Source: Closterium sp. Naga37s-1 (Eukaryota; Streptophyta; Zygnematophyceae; Desmidiales; Closteriaceae). From it: a DNA stretch of 64,000 nucleotides. The notes under the pieces are model-generated. The model made no database searches. It had not been told where the DNA came from and saw only the letters and a program-made list of their open reading frames with translations. Position numbers and translations under genes: made by a program. Location of the stretch: NCBI GenBank assembly GCA_947471745.1, contig CANJKZ010000820.1:875501-939500 (forward strand), in the 5' to 3' direction. Positions 10,192 through 20,387 of the stretch are shown in pieces. Positions within the stretch are counted from its first letter, which is position 1. Every line of letters starts with the position of its first letter.

Positions 10192-10886
10192 TCTGTTTTG
10201 GAATCGATCAGCTGCTTGAATCGGAGTGTCCTTCGTGCAGAAGCTCTCGATAAGGCGACAACCAGCTTAGCGATGCCTTGCGCACAGCTCGTTGAAGGAT
10301 CTAATGCTGCTTTTGGTGACCTGGAAAAGGCAGAAGCGTAGATAGAATGGAGGTAGATGGCCGATGCTCCATCGCAGCTGATAGCAAATCCGTTCGGGAA
10401 ATCAAGGTGCTCAGAAGTTCATCCAACGGTGACGCGCGTCACGGGATGGACACTGTCGGTTTCGATTTGTCGGCAAGGCCTTGGAGTTTGGGGGGAATCT
10501 GACTGGCTGGGTCCACCAATTTGTTTCGAACCGCATTCCCAAAATGCGAGGCAGCAATCTTCGCGCGCGCTCCCATGAAGTCGGCTGGTTTGAAGCGCCG
10601 CGGGAATTGTGGTGGCGGTGAGGATTGACAGCAACGGCATCGCTGCAGTCATATTCTCAACAGATCACAAGCGCGTGTACACATGTTGCGTCAGTCGTAC
10701 CTGATCAGTGTTGAAATTTACTTTACACAATGAGTTGTCAACGTTAATCCACAACAGCTTCATTTCCGCTCAACAGATTGACAAAACAAGCAAGCCTATG
10801 TAAGTTAATCGTATTTGCAATAATGATATTGCTGGTCCTAGACTGTGCAGCGCCATCAAGCTTATCTTATTCCTAACAGAGAACCT
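10192..10886. other. Intergenic spacer between SSL-A start and SSL-B end
   Basis: About 700 bases that must contain the SSL-A promoter (minus strand, right of 10191) and the SSL-B 3' flank. I see no gene, repeat or clear TATA box here. Confidence 0.6.
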
Positions 10887-12955
10887 TTATGGACACTTGA
10901 GGGTGGCAATATAGTCCTCAATAACTGAGCCTATCCACAGTTTCCCATCATGCTCCACGATCTCACTCGCATCCTTCACTACCTTCCCGTTCTTGTCCTC
11001 AAGCAAGTTAGTGATTTTGCCATCAGCATCTACCTCTACCACAATGCCACTGGCCCTCTGGTCCTGTGTGGCCTTCACAATCTTGTACCCAAGCTTGTTC
11101 TCCACAAATGTCTCCCGGATGAATGGGGTTTGGGATGCAACAGCTGTGGAAGTGGAGGGATGACGGGAAGGGAGAAACCGGATTGCATGATTGGGTCGAG
11201 CTTCATGCATACTTGTTGCATGAGGACACACAGACGAGCAGGTACAAACTGAGCCACACTGGTGACAATGAAGAGCAATAGGATGAGATGAGACTGAAGA
11301 CTGGGGGGTGGGTGCTGAGGGGTGAAATCAGGTTTCACAATTGTCAACTCCAGGACGTACTTGCAGTGGGAGACCTCCTCGAGTTGAGTGCGATCCAGAA
11401 CCTTCCTCTGGGGTTGAGACTGAGGTTGTCAGGGTACCCGGGTAAATTCACAAACACCTCCTTTTTCCCTGCCTTTGGGCCTCGGATCCAGTACCGGTGG
11501 CACCTGAAAGAACGAAGAGGATGAAATAAGGAGGTGTACGTGAACTGGCATGTACACTCTCTATAAAAACAATCAAGAATCGCACACATCAACAGCCAGC
11601 AGCGCACCTGAGATTGGTTGTTTCGCAGTACACCACAAACGTCTTATCCTGCGAAATCGCCACGCCGTTAGCAAAAGCCACTTTTTCGTCAATCACCGTC
11701 GTCACGCCGCTCGCGATGTCGTACTTCATGAACCGTCCGTCCTTCCGGCCTTCCAGCGTGAGCGGCAGAAAATCTCGCCGGTACCAGCGTGAGCTGCCGT
11801 CCGTGAAATACACGACATTCGCGTCGGCGTCAATATCTAGGTCATTCGTCATCATGAATTTTCTCCCGTCGAGTGCAGAGACGAGCTTCGTAGCCTGCCC
11901 TCCCGCGGAGCTGACTTTATGCAGGCCGAAATACCCATCCGCGAAATAGAGGTCCCCGGTAGTGGGGTGAAACGCCAGGCCGAGCGGCCGCCCGCAGGTG
12001 GTTTCCAGATCAGGGTTGGTTTTCTTTGAGTTACATTTTGCCGCAGTTCGCAGCGGCGACGCGTACGTGAACTCCTCCCAGGCGCTGTCGTCGTCCGTGC
12101 GCCGCATGATTCGCCCGTCGCTGAAGCTGACGTACGGGCCCTTGCCATTGGGGTCCCAGGCAATACTCTCCGGGCCTGCCATCTCTCCCTCGTACCTGGA
12201 GAAAGTGGGGGACGAAAATGGTTGCGTTTCAGTCGACTTATACAGTCACCTCGTGGCATTGTCACATGGCTCAGATTCTGAGGCGTCTCGAAGGTCCCAC
12301 GCAGTTCCGCCTGGGCATGCGAGCGCGGGGCTCGAATGTGGAGAGTGAGGGGGACCGGGGACCAAAAGGTGGTAAATGGAGGTCATCCACCTCGTAAGGG
12401 TGAAGGAAAAGGTACACGGGACGATGAAAGTGGTATGATTCTAGATCACAAGTGCCGCAGAATCTTTACGTGTTCGCGGATTCTGACACGATTAAGAAAT
12501 TTGGGTTGGTGGGAAAGGGTGGTCGGTTGAATAGATGGGAGGTGGTGGTGGCGGCGCGCAGGGGTTTATGCAGGTTGATCATACAGTTTCTTGTGACCCT
12601 TGCAGTGATGATAAACCCATACGAGAAGCCGGAGGTGCAACTCAGCGCGTAATAACCTCAAGCCACAACAAGAGGAGCGCAAAGGTTAGGGGGTTTGTGC
12701 ATTCTTCTTGCTGCGCTTTCCACAAGGGAAGTTAAGTTTTGGATCATACAAACAGACTGTAGCTTACCTCTTGGTGGCTCGAGCGAGTCGGTTCTTTTTG
12801 TCCGTCCTTGGGAAGAGTTTTCCAGGAGGAAGGTTCACCCGCGCGGCCTTGAACTTTTTGGACCACCGCTTTGTCAGCCCCGCCTCGGCATTCCCAGCCA
12901 CTAGCGCAACGATCAAGCATGCTAGGAGCAGCGGCCCGCGAATTCGGTTCGCCAT
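10887..12955 (-). CDS. SSL-B: strictosidine-synthase-like protein, 4 exons
   Basis: Joining 12768-12955, 11608-12195, 11361-11503 and 10887-11143 (complement) gives 1176 bases, 391 residues. A 25-residue signal peptide ([20 protein letters not shown]...) is followed by NRLARATKR, then [10 protein letters not shown] at about residue 67. [11 protein letters not shown] is near 129, VVYFTD near 189, [10 protein letters not shown] near 214, [12 protein letters not shown] near 231, [14 protein letters not shown] near 279, and the tail has GKLWIGSV. It is the most compact of the three genes. Its 588-base exon 2 is continuous where SSL-A and SSL-C have two or three introns, while introns 1 and the last two are kept at the same positions. 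No exon echoes or arrays are seen in its introns. Function as for SSL-A; the substrate is unknown. Confidence 0.87.
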
Positions 12956-13695
12956 GAGGTGTTCAGTAGAAAGGTGGTGCGTCTACTTGATTTCTTAAGC
13001 GCCTTATAACGATCGAGAGTCAGGTAGAAAGGGAGTATGTCTGCTTTGAGGATACCAAACGATGTGGAGACTGGAAGCTCCGGATAAGTTCCTGACGTTA
13101 TCACAGGAACTGTGATGCGATGAAACGTACTTATTTCTGTCGTTTACAATGTCTCAATTCTCGATGACAGGCCACGATGCTTCACTTGTTATTTGCACAA
13201 TGACAGTCCAGTTGGCAGTGCGGCAAATGGACAAGATTAGATGCGCTTCCGTTTGCGGAGCCGATGGTATTGTGAGGCAACAACGAAATACTCGCCTGAA
13301 TTTGATGGTTGCCAATCCCAACGTTTCCACCAAAGTTCCCGTTCCAAATCTTCGATGGTTGTGAAAGCTGGTCTGTTCCGCCTCACCTCCGACATCTATC
13401 GAATTTGGGAAAGCTGCAAGTGAATTTTGGCGGGGAGGATGGGGAATTGAAACGGTGCGCACTTTCGGGTAGGGGGATTGGGAGGACGCTGGGGGTGATT
13501 GGTATTTTTCGTGACATCGAGTCGCGAGCGGTCCGAGTTTCGTAATTTACGAACTGGTCGGCCGCCAGAGAGATGTCGGTGCGGGACTCGAACGGAATAC
13601 GCTACACAGAGTGAGTCGCTACCTCGTAAGACAAACCTTTTTCCTGCGAGACTGAAGTATAGAGTAAAAGACACCTGATTGCCCTTGCTGAGAAG
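12956..13695. other. Intergenic spacer between SSL-B start and SSL-C end
   Basis: About 740 bases with no recognisable gene or repeat. It should contain the SSL-B promoter on the minus strand. Short open frames on both strands have no family resemblance. Confidence 0.6.
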
Positions 13696-16600
13696 TTACC
13701 TTGAATTATAATCGACTGTTCCAACAAAGTCGTTGACAACAGATCCTAGCCATAACTTGCCTTCTCTTTCTACCACCTCACTGAGCTGCTTGATCTTCTT
13801 GCCTTTCTTGTCCTCGAGAATATCAGTTATTCTCCCATTTGTATCCACCTCTACCAATATTCCACTTGCTAGGCGTTCTGAAGTTCCGACAGCAAAGTTG
13901 TACCCTGCCTGTTGTTTCAACACTGCACCTCGAATAATAGGAGTCCGCATAAGCAATGCTGCCAGAGCCAAACCACATGGGGCGGAGAAAGGGAGTGGAA
14001 AGGAATGAAGGGGTTGGGTGTGCCAAGGGACAACAAACCTAGGGGTGCGGCACTTACAGGGGGGGCATTTCAACGTTCACACCCAAAGACAGGTTGTCCA
14101 CGGTGTTATTAGTCCCCAGTAGGTTGTAATGCGGTGCAGAGTGATGACAAGCTGAACTTTGAACAGAACGAGAGACCACGCGCTGGACATAGCACACCCT
14201 TAACGAGTATCTGGTCTTGTGAAATCAAGGGGCTACCAGTGTCAAACACCTGTTAACCATCTTTACACATGGGTGTGGTAACACCTACCTCACCTCCTTG
14301 CAACATCACCGCAAGGCCATAATCAGCCCCCATGCACACATGGCTGTGCTTTCACACAAGAAGAGCCAATCCATTGCCGATCAGTCTCCAAACCACGTGC
14401 CACCCAGAAAGTCCAGACGGCAATGTAACAAGTATGACGAACGAGAGTGACTAGTGCAAAACAACTTAGTCCCTAAGGGCTTACCTGTTACAAGCGAGTT
14501 GCGCGAGTTGAGTGCGATCCAGAACCTCCCCCTGGGGTTGAGGCTGAGATTGTCAGGGTAGCCAGGGAGTTTTACAAATAGCTCCTTCTTTCCAGTCTTC
14601 GGGCCTCGGATCCAATACCGGTGACACCTGATATGGACGGGAGAGCGAAGAGGAAGCAAGAGGGAGAGAGGAAGGGGAAAACGGAAGTGGAGTGGAGAGA
14701 GGAGACGGGAGGAGAGGGAAGAGCAGAAAGAAGCACGGATTTGATATGAGGACAGAGCATGCAGAAAAGGCGAAAAGAGGAAAACAAGGAGATGCAATGC
14801 AAGCAGGAGCAGGCCCAGTTAGAATCAGTTCAAGTCAGAACCCGATAACTACTTTTGAGGAGCCTCAAAAGCTGATGATCGCACAAGCAGACAACAACAG
14901 GCCCACCCACCATTGCAGCTCACCTGAGGTAGGTCGTTTCACAGAAGACGACAAACTTCTTGTCCTGCGAAATTGCGACACCGTTTGCGAACGCGACCTT
15001 GTCCACAAGAACAGTGGTCTTGCCTGTGCCAATGTCGTACTTCATGAACCGCCCGTCCTTGCGCCCCTCTAGCAGCAGAGGGAGGAAGTCCCTGCGAGCA
15101 GATGGGTGTACATACGTGCACACATGTGTTTGTACGTGACGACTTAGTCTACACCAACAGTGGTACCCGTCCCCATGTCACACTTCATAAACCGCCCGTC
15201 GTTGCGCCCCTCCAGCAACAGTGGGAGGAGGTCCGAGCAGATTCACAAGACGCATACACTAAGCGGATATGTGTATACAACCTTCACGGGTCCCTCCCGT
15301 GCGAGCCCACCTGTTCCCCACCTCACCTGCGGGCCCATCTTGAACTGGAGTCGGTGAAATAGACCACATTGGCATCAGCATCAATGTCAAGGTCGTTGCA
15401 CATCATCATGCGCGCCCCATCCACCACATCTACCAGCTTCGTTGCCTGCCCGCCGCTGCTGCTCACCTGGCAAGAAAGACAATGATCACGAGATCATGAT
15501 TCCTGGTGAGAATGACAATGATCACGAGATCATGATTCCTGGTGAGAATGACAATGATCACGAGATCATGATTCCTGGTGAGAATGACAATGATCACGAG
15601 ATCATGATTCCTGGTGAGAATGACAATGATCACGAGATCATGATTCCTGGTGAGAATGACAATGATCACGAGATCATGATTCCTGGTGAGAATGACAATG
15701 ATCACGAGATCATGATTCCTGGTGAGAATGACAATGATCACGAGATCATGATTCCTGGTGAGAATGACAATGATCACGAGATCATGATTCCTGGTGAGAA
15801 TGACAATGATCACGAGATCATGATTCCTGGTGAGAATGACAATGATCACGAGATCATGATTCCTGGTGAGAATGACAATGATCACGAGATCATGATTCCT
15901 GGTGAGAATGACAATGATCACGAGATCATGATTCCTGGTGAGAATGACAATGATCACGAGATCATGATTCCTGGTCAGAATGACAATGATCACGAGATCA
16001 TGATTCCTGGTGAGAATGACAATGATCACGAGATCATGATTCCTGGTGAGAATGACAATGATCACGAGATCATGATTCCTGGTGAGAATGACAATGATCA
16101 CGAGATCATGATTCCTGGTGAGAATGACAATGATCACGAGATCATGATTCCTGGTGAGAATGACAATGATCACGAGATCATGATTCCTGGTGAGAATGAC
16201 AATGATCACGAGGTCATGATTCCTGGTGAGAATGACAATGATCACGAGATCATGATTCCTGGTGAGAATGACAATGATCACGAGATCATGATTCCTGGTG
16301 AGAATGACAATGATCACGAGATCATGATTCCTGGTGAGAATGACAATGATCACGAGATCATGATTCCTGGTGAGAATGACAATGATCACGAGATCATGAT
16401 TCCTGGTGAGAATGACAATGATCACAAGATCATGATTCCTGGTGAGAATGACAATGATCACGAGATCATGATTCCTGGTGAGAATGACAATGATCACGAG
16501 ATCATGATTCCTGGTGAGAATGACAATGATCACGAGATCATGATTCCTGGTGAGAATGACAATGATCACGAGATCATGATTCCTGGTGAGAATGACAATG

Positions 16601-19600
16601 ATCACGAGATCATGATTCCTGGTGAGAATGACAATGATCACGAGATCATGATTCCTGGTGAGAATGACAATGATCACGAGATCATGATTCCTGGTGAGAA
16701 TGACAATGATCACGAGATCATGATTCCTGGTGAGAATGACAATGATCACGAGATCATGATCTTGTGAGAATGCAGTTCTAGGCGAGGAACGGAAGAACAG
16801 GCAAAGAGGAGAAATGAAACAGATGGGAAAAAGGCATGCACAAACAGAGTGATGCAGATCAATTAGGCACATGGATTATGGATACATGCAGATCAATTAG
16901 GCACATGGATTATGGATACATGCAGATCAATTAGGCACATGGATTATGGATACATGCAGATCAATTAGGCACATGGATTATGGATACATGCAGATCAATT
17001 AGGCACATGGATTATGGATACATGCAGATCTCCTAGGCACATGGATTATGGATACATGCAGATCAATTGGGCACATGGATTATGGATACATGCAGATCAA
17101 TTAGGCACATGGATTATGGATACATGCAGATCTCCTAGGCACATGGATTATGGATGCATACACATAATCATGCGCCATCCATACCATCCATGCGTTCCAT
17201 ACCATCCATGCGTTCCATACCATCCATGCGTTCCATGCCATCCATGCCATCCATGCCATATCGCCCTCCTACTCTACTCATACACCAGTGTACCATCCCC
17301 AATTGACACGTGCAAAATCACTGAGGCTCATGAGACTTCTTATATCGAGGACAGAGTGTTTCTCACCTTGAAGAGCCCGTAATAGGCGTCAGCAAAGTAA
17401 AGGTCCCCCGTGGTGGGGTGAAATGCCATTCCCACTGGCCGGCCACATTTGTCCTCTAGTGTGAGTTTCGCGGTGCGCGAATCGCACATTGCAGAGGTCC
17501 TTGCAAAAGATTGTGACAGTAACGAGGGTGGGAAAAATGGACGGGCAAGGGAAAAAAACTCACACTCAAGTATGACTCACACTCACACCCCATTTGAAAA
17601 TCGTTTTCCCCACAAAATTTCAGGTTGAACCGAGGAAAATAGTCGCTGTGGGGCGAGGCATATGCGAGCTCCTCCCAGTCGCTGTCGTCCGCCTTCCTCC
17701 TGAGAATGCGCCCGTCGCTCACACTCACGTACGGCCCTCGCCCCTCCACCCTCCCCCTCTCCCCACTCGCTTCTTGAGGCTCATCACAAACCTCAAACCA
17801 AGAAAGCTTCCCAGTACCTGTGCAGCAGCAAGGGTACCTGTGCGGCAGCAAGGGTACCTGTGCAGCAGCAAGGGTACCTGTGCGGCAGCAAGGGTACCTG
17901 TGCGGCAGCAAGGGTACCTGTGCAGCAGCAAGGGTACCTGTGCAGCAGCAAGGGTACCTGTGCAGCAGCAAGGGTACCTGTGCAGCAGCAAGGGTACCTG
18001 TGCAGCAGCAAGGGTACCTGTGCAGCAGCAAGGGTACCTGTGCAGCAGCAAGGGTACCAGTGCAGCAGCAAGGGTACCTGTGCAGCAGCAAGGGTACCTG
18101 TGCAGCAGCAAGGGTACCTGTGCAGCAGCAAGGGTACCTGTGCAGCAGCAAGGGTACCTGTGCAGCAGCAAGGGTACCTGTGCAGCAGCAAGGGTACCTG
18201 TGCAGCAGCAAGGGTACCTGTGCAGCAGCAAGGGTACCAGTGCAGCAGCAAGTGTGCAGTAGCTGTGCGGCAACAAAAACACACAACAGGTGGAACGAAT
18301 GATACCTCCCAGTACCTGTGGGGCGAAGCATAAGTGAACTCCTCCCAGTCGCTGTCGTCCGCCTTCCTCCTGAGAATGCGCCCGTCGCTCACACTCACGT
18401 ACGGCCCTCGCCCGCTCGGGTCCCATGCTATGCTCTCAGGCCCTGTGGCCTGACCCACGTACCTGGTCATTTGAAAAACGGGGGGACGCAGGGGAGGAAG
18501 GGGAGGAGGTTGCGGTAAGCAGGGTGGTAGGCGTTTTTATCCGCCCATCACTCACGTACGGCCTTCGCCCACTGGGGTCACGCGCTATGCCCTGTGGCCT
18601 TAATCACGTACCTGGGGTCACGCGCTATGCCCTGTGGCCTTAATCACGTACCTGGGGTCACGCGCTATGCCCTGTGGCCTTAATCACGTACCTGGGGTCA
18701 CGCGCTATGCCCTGTGGCCTTAATCACGTACCTGGGGTCACGCGCTATGCCCTGTGGCCTTAATCACGTACCTGGGGTCACGCGCTATGCCCTGTGGCCT
18801 TAATCACGTACCTGGGGTCACGCGCTATGCCCTGTGGCCTTAATCACGTACCTGGGGTCACGCGCTATGCCCTGTGGCCTTAATCACGTACCTGGGGTCA
18901 CGCGCTATGCCCTGTGGCCTTAATCACGTACCTGGGGTCACGCGCTATGCCCTGTGGCCTTAATCACGTACCTGGGGTCACGCGCTATGCCCTGTGGCCT
19001 TAATCACGTACCTGGGGTCACGCGCTATGCCCTGTGGCCTTAATCACGTACCTGGGGTCACGCGCTATGCCCTGTGGCCTTAATCACGTACCTGGGGTCA
19101 CGCGCTATGCCCTGTGGCCTTAATCACGTACCTGGGGTCACGCGCTATGCCCTGTGGCCTTAATCACGTACCTGGGGTCACGCTCTATGCCCTGTGGCCT
19201 TAATCACGTACCTGGGGTCACGCGCTATGCCCTGTGGCCTTAATCACGTACCTGGTCATATGAAAAAGGAGGTTTTACTTATGGGAGGCGGGGGGAGGGA
19301 GAGGGGGAGGGAGATACGCGGCTTAGATCATTCGACTAACCTGGGACAATTTAAGATACTGGTAAGGAAAAACTAAGGCCAGACAAGTTCAGCTGAGGCC
19401 TTCTGAGAGCATTTACCGACGGGTGGTCTTGGCGAGTCGATTCTTCTTGTCTCCCACCCCGCCAGTCAGCTTTGGCAGCGGCACGCGCACGCGAACCGGC
19501 CGAAACTTCTTGGCCCACGAGGTCCTACGCGCTGAAACGGCGCGTAAAGGACCGTCGGGAAAGAGCGATGCAAGAAATATAATAGAGAAGACGAGAACGA

Positions 19601-19799
19601 GCCAGGAAACTTGATGGTAGCGACCGGATGGACGCTGATGCTGAAGGTGTCGTTTCGCTGACTGTTTCAGTGGTTCCGCTGAATGTCCTCGTGGCATCTC
19701 TGAACGAAACTGTCGCTTCGTCAATTGCTGCTGTCGCGGCCGTCCTGGAAACTGTCGAATGGCTGGAAGAGTGCGACACGATGTCATGGCGAAGTCCAA
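13696..19799 (-). CDS. SSL-C: strictosidine-synthase-like protein, 7 exons, satellite-filled introns
   Basis: Joining 19417-19799, 18316-18462, 17367-17499, 15327-15466, 14924-15091, 14485-14627 and 13696-13958 (complement) gives 1377 bases, 458 residues, all GT-AG. The N-terminus is longer than in the paralogues: about 60 basic and glutamine-rich residues precede a membrane segment (VSWLVLVFSIIFLASLF). Initiation at the in-frame Met35 would give 424 residues. Propeller landmarks are [85 protein letters not shown] and KLWLGSV. Exons of 147, 168 and 143 bases match SSL-A exactly. The third intron (15467-17366) is absent from SSL-A and SSL-B. Introns 1-3 are dominated by minisatellites. Probably an ER or secretory-pathway propeller protein; substrate unknown. 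Confidence 0.83.
14852..14871. repeat. 20-bp palindrome, GAGC centre
   Basis: CTTTTGAGGAGCCTCAAAAG in SSL-C intron 5, a member of the dispersed palindrome family. Confidence 0.9.
15140..15236 (-). pseudogene. Echo of SSL-C exon 5 start in intron 4
   Basis: Resembles 15000-15090 on the minus strand (bases for [17 protein letters not shown], here altered) and lies directly upstream of the true exon 5. It is a decayed local duplicate and is not needed for the joined frame. Confidence 0.65.
15477..16766. repeat. 36-bp minisatellite, about 36 units, in SSL-C intron 3
   Basis: Unit GAGAATGACAATGATCACGA followed by GATCATGATTCCTGGT, nearly invariant (single changes near 15976, 16213 and 16426). 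It abuts the acceptor of exon 4. On the gene's strand each unit holds CATTGTCATTCTCACCAG|G, close to the real acceptor CATTGTCTTTCTTGCCAG|G at 15467. Every unit also contains the inverted repeat ATGATC-ACGA-GATCAT. Because 36 is a multiple of three, the array is open in frames on both strands; this does not indicate coding. Confidence 0.97.
16851..17157. repeat. 34-bp minisatellite, about 9 units, in SSL-C intron 3
   Basis: Unit of 34 bases containing CAATTAGGCACATGGATTAT and GGATACATGCAGAT, with a CTCCT variant replacing CAATT in two units. It is followed at about 17168-17260 by a shorter CCATGCGTTCCATACCAT repeat. Both lie inside intron 3 of SSL-C. Unlike the other arrays, I see no splice-site copy in the unit. 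Confidence 0.95.
17641..17752 (-). pseudogene. Partial second copy of SSL-C exon 2
   Basis: Minus strand repeats GRGPYVSVSDGRILRRKADD and most of the rest of exon 2 almost base for base, but lacks the acceptor and first third. It lies in intron 2, between the 20-bp array and exon 3. The joined frame works without it. Confidence 0.75.
17809..18252. repeat. 20-bp minisatellite, 21 full units, in SSL-C intron 2
   Basis: Unit TGCAGCAGCAAGGGTACCTG, with occasional TGCGGC or TACCAG variants. On the gene's strand each unit reads CTTGCTGCTGCACAG|GTACC, combining an acceptor-like tract with a donor-like AG|GTAC. The 14-base junction TCCCAGTACCTGTG that spans the true exon 2 donor (18307-18320) is repeated at the far end of the array (17809-17822). 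The array therefore appears to have grown from the donor site. Confidence 0.97.
18571..19250. repeat. 40-bp minisatellite, 17 units, in SSL-C intron 1
   Basis: Exact 40-base period with almost no divergence (one change near 19183). On the gene's strand the unit begins CCAG|GTACGTG and continues GGCCACAGGGC, matching the acceptor and first codons of exon 2 (YVGQATG). The right edge repeats the intron bases upstream of the true acceptor (ATGACCAG). A longer decayed exon 2 copy lies at about 18533-18610 at the left edge of the array. Confidence 0.97.
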
Positions 19800-20387
19800 A
19801 AGACCTTAGGGCGGGTCTTATTCTTGTTTGCGTCTTATTCTCTCATTCCTCCTCAGGCCGCACGGTTGAAACGGAAATCGAGAGATACCGACAATAAGTA
19901 CGGAAAGCTTTGACGCGGGTTGAATATGATTTTGCGGTGATAGCAGCAGAGACGGATCTACTTCGGCGCAGCGCGGAAACTTCCATGGAGTGTAGTGCAC
20001 TGTACGGGAATTGCTACAGAGGTGTCAGAACGCAGAGTACGCGATAAGAGTCAAGATTTGAACACATGATTTTGCAGACGCACAGATTACACAGGTTTGA
20101 AACGCATAAAGCTGACACGTAGCGAAAACCCAAAGTACTTCTTGATGAAATGACGTATCCAGTGAGAAACCCACTAATGATTAGAAGTTCCCCAAGAGTA
20201 CTGAGGCTAATGCTAATTAGTCGAAACAGAATCAAACGGGGCAAGTATTACTGGAGTGCACGGCTGACAGGAAATATGTTTGTTTCATTTAATCAAAACA
20301 ATGATGGTATAATACACAGATACAAATCCAGTGGTCTCTACTAGAAAGTTATCCAGCCCACTATACGATAAACCTGCAATCAGCTCT
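19800..20387. other. Spacer between SSL-C start and root-cap-like gene 3 end
   Basis: About 590 bases, AT-rich toward the right, with no recognised gene or repeat. It should contain the SSL-C promoter on the minus strand and the 3' flank of the third root-cap-like gene. Confidence 0.6.

Noticed and set aside
12230..12285. Further palindrome copy at the SSL-B intron 1 edge (AGTCGACTTATACAGTCACC)
   Set aside because: Only one arm and the TCGA centre are recognisable; it may be a decayed copy but is too weak to count.
15442..16872. 441- and 469-residue open frames on both strands of the 36-bp array
   Set aside because: They arise because the unit length is divisible by three and contains no stop. 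The array lies in an intron of SSL-C, and no start context or domain is visible.
17456..18470. Several 150-290-residue cysteine-rich open frames (CCCTGTLAAAQVPLL type)
   Set aside because: They are readings of the 20-bp array in parallel frames inside SSL-C intron 2. All frames give similar repeats, so none is evidence of a protein.
15477..19250. CRISPR array
   Set aside because: The repeats are contiguous with no unique spacers, and the context is a eukaryotic intron.
6310..19799. Assigning the SSL genes as true strictosidine synthases for alkaloid synthesis
   Set aside because: Family membership is clear, but the catalytic glutamate could not be confirmed by eye, and plant SSL proteins usually lack that activity.
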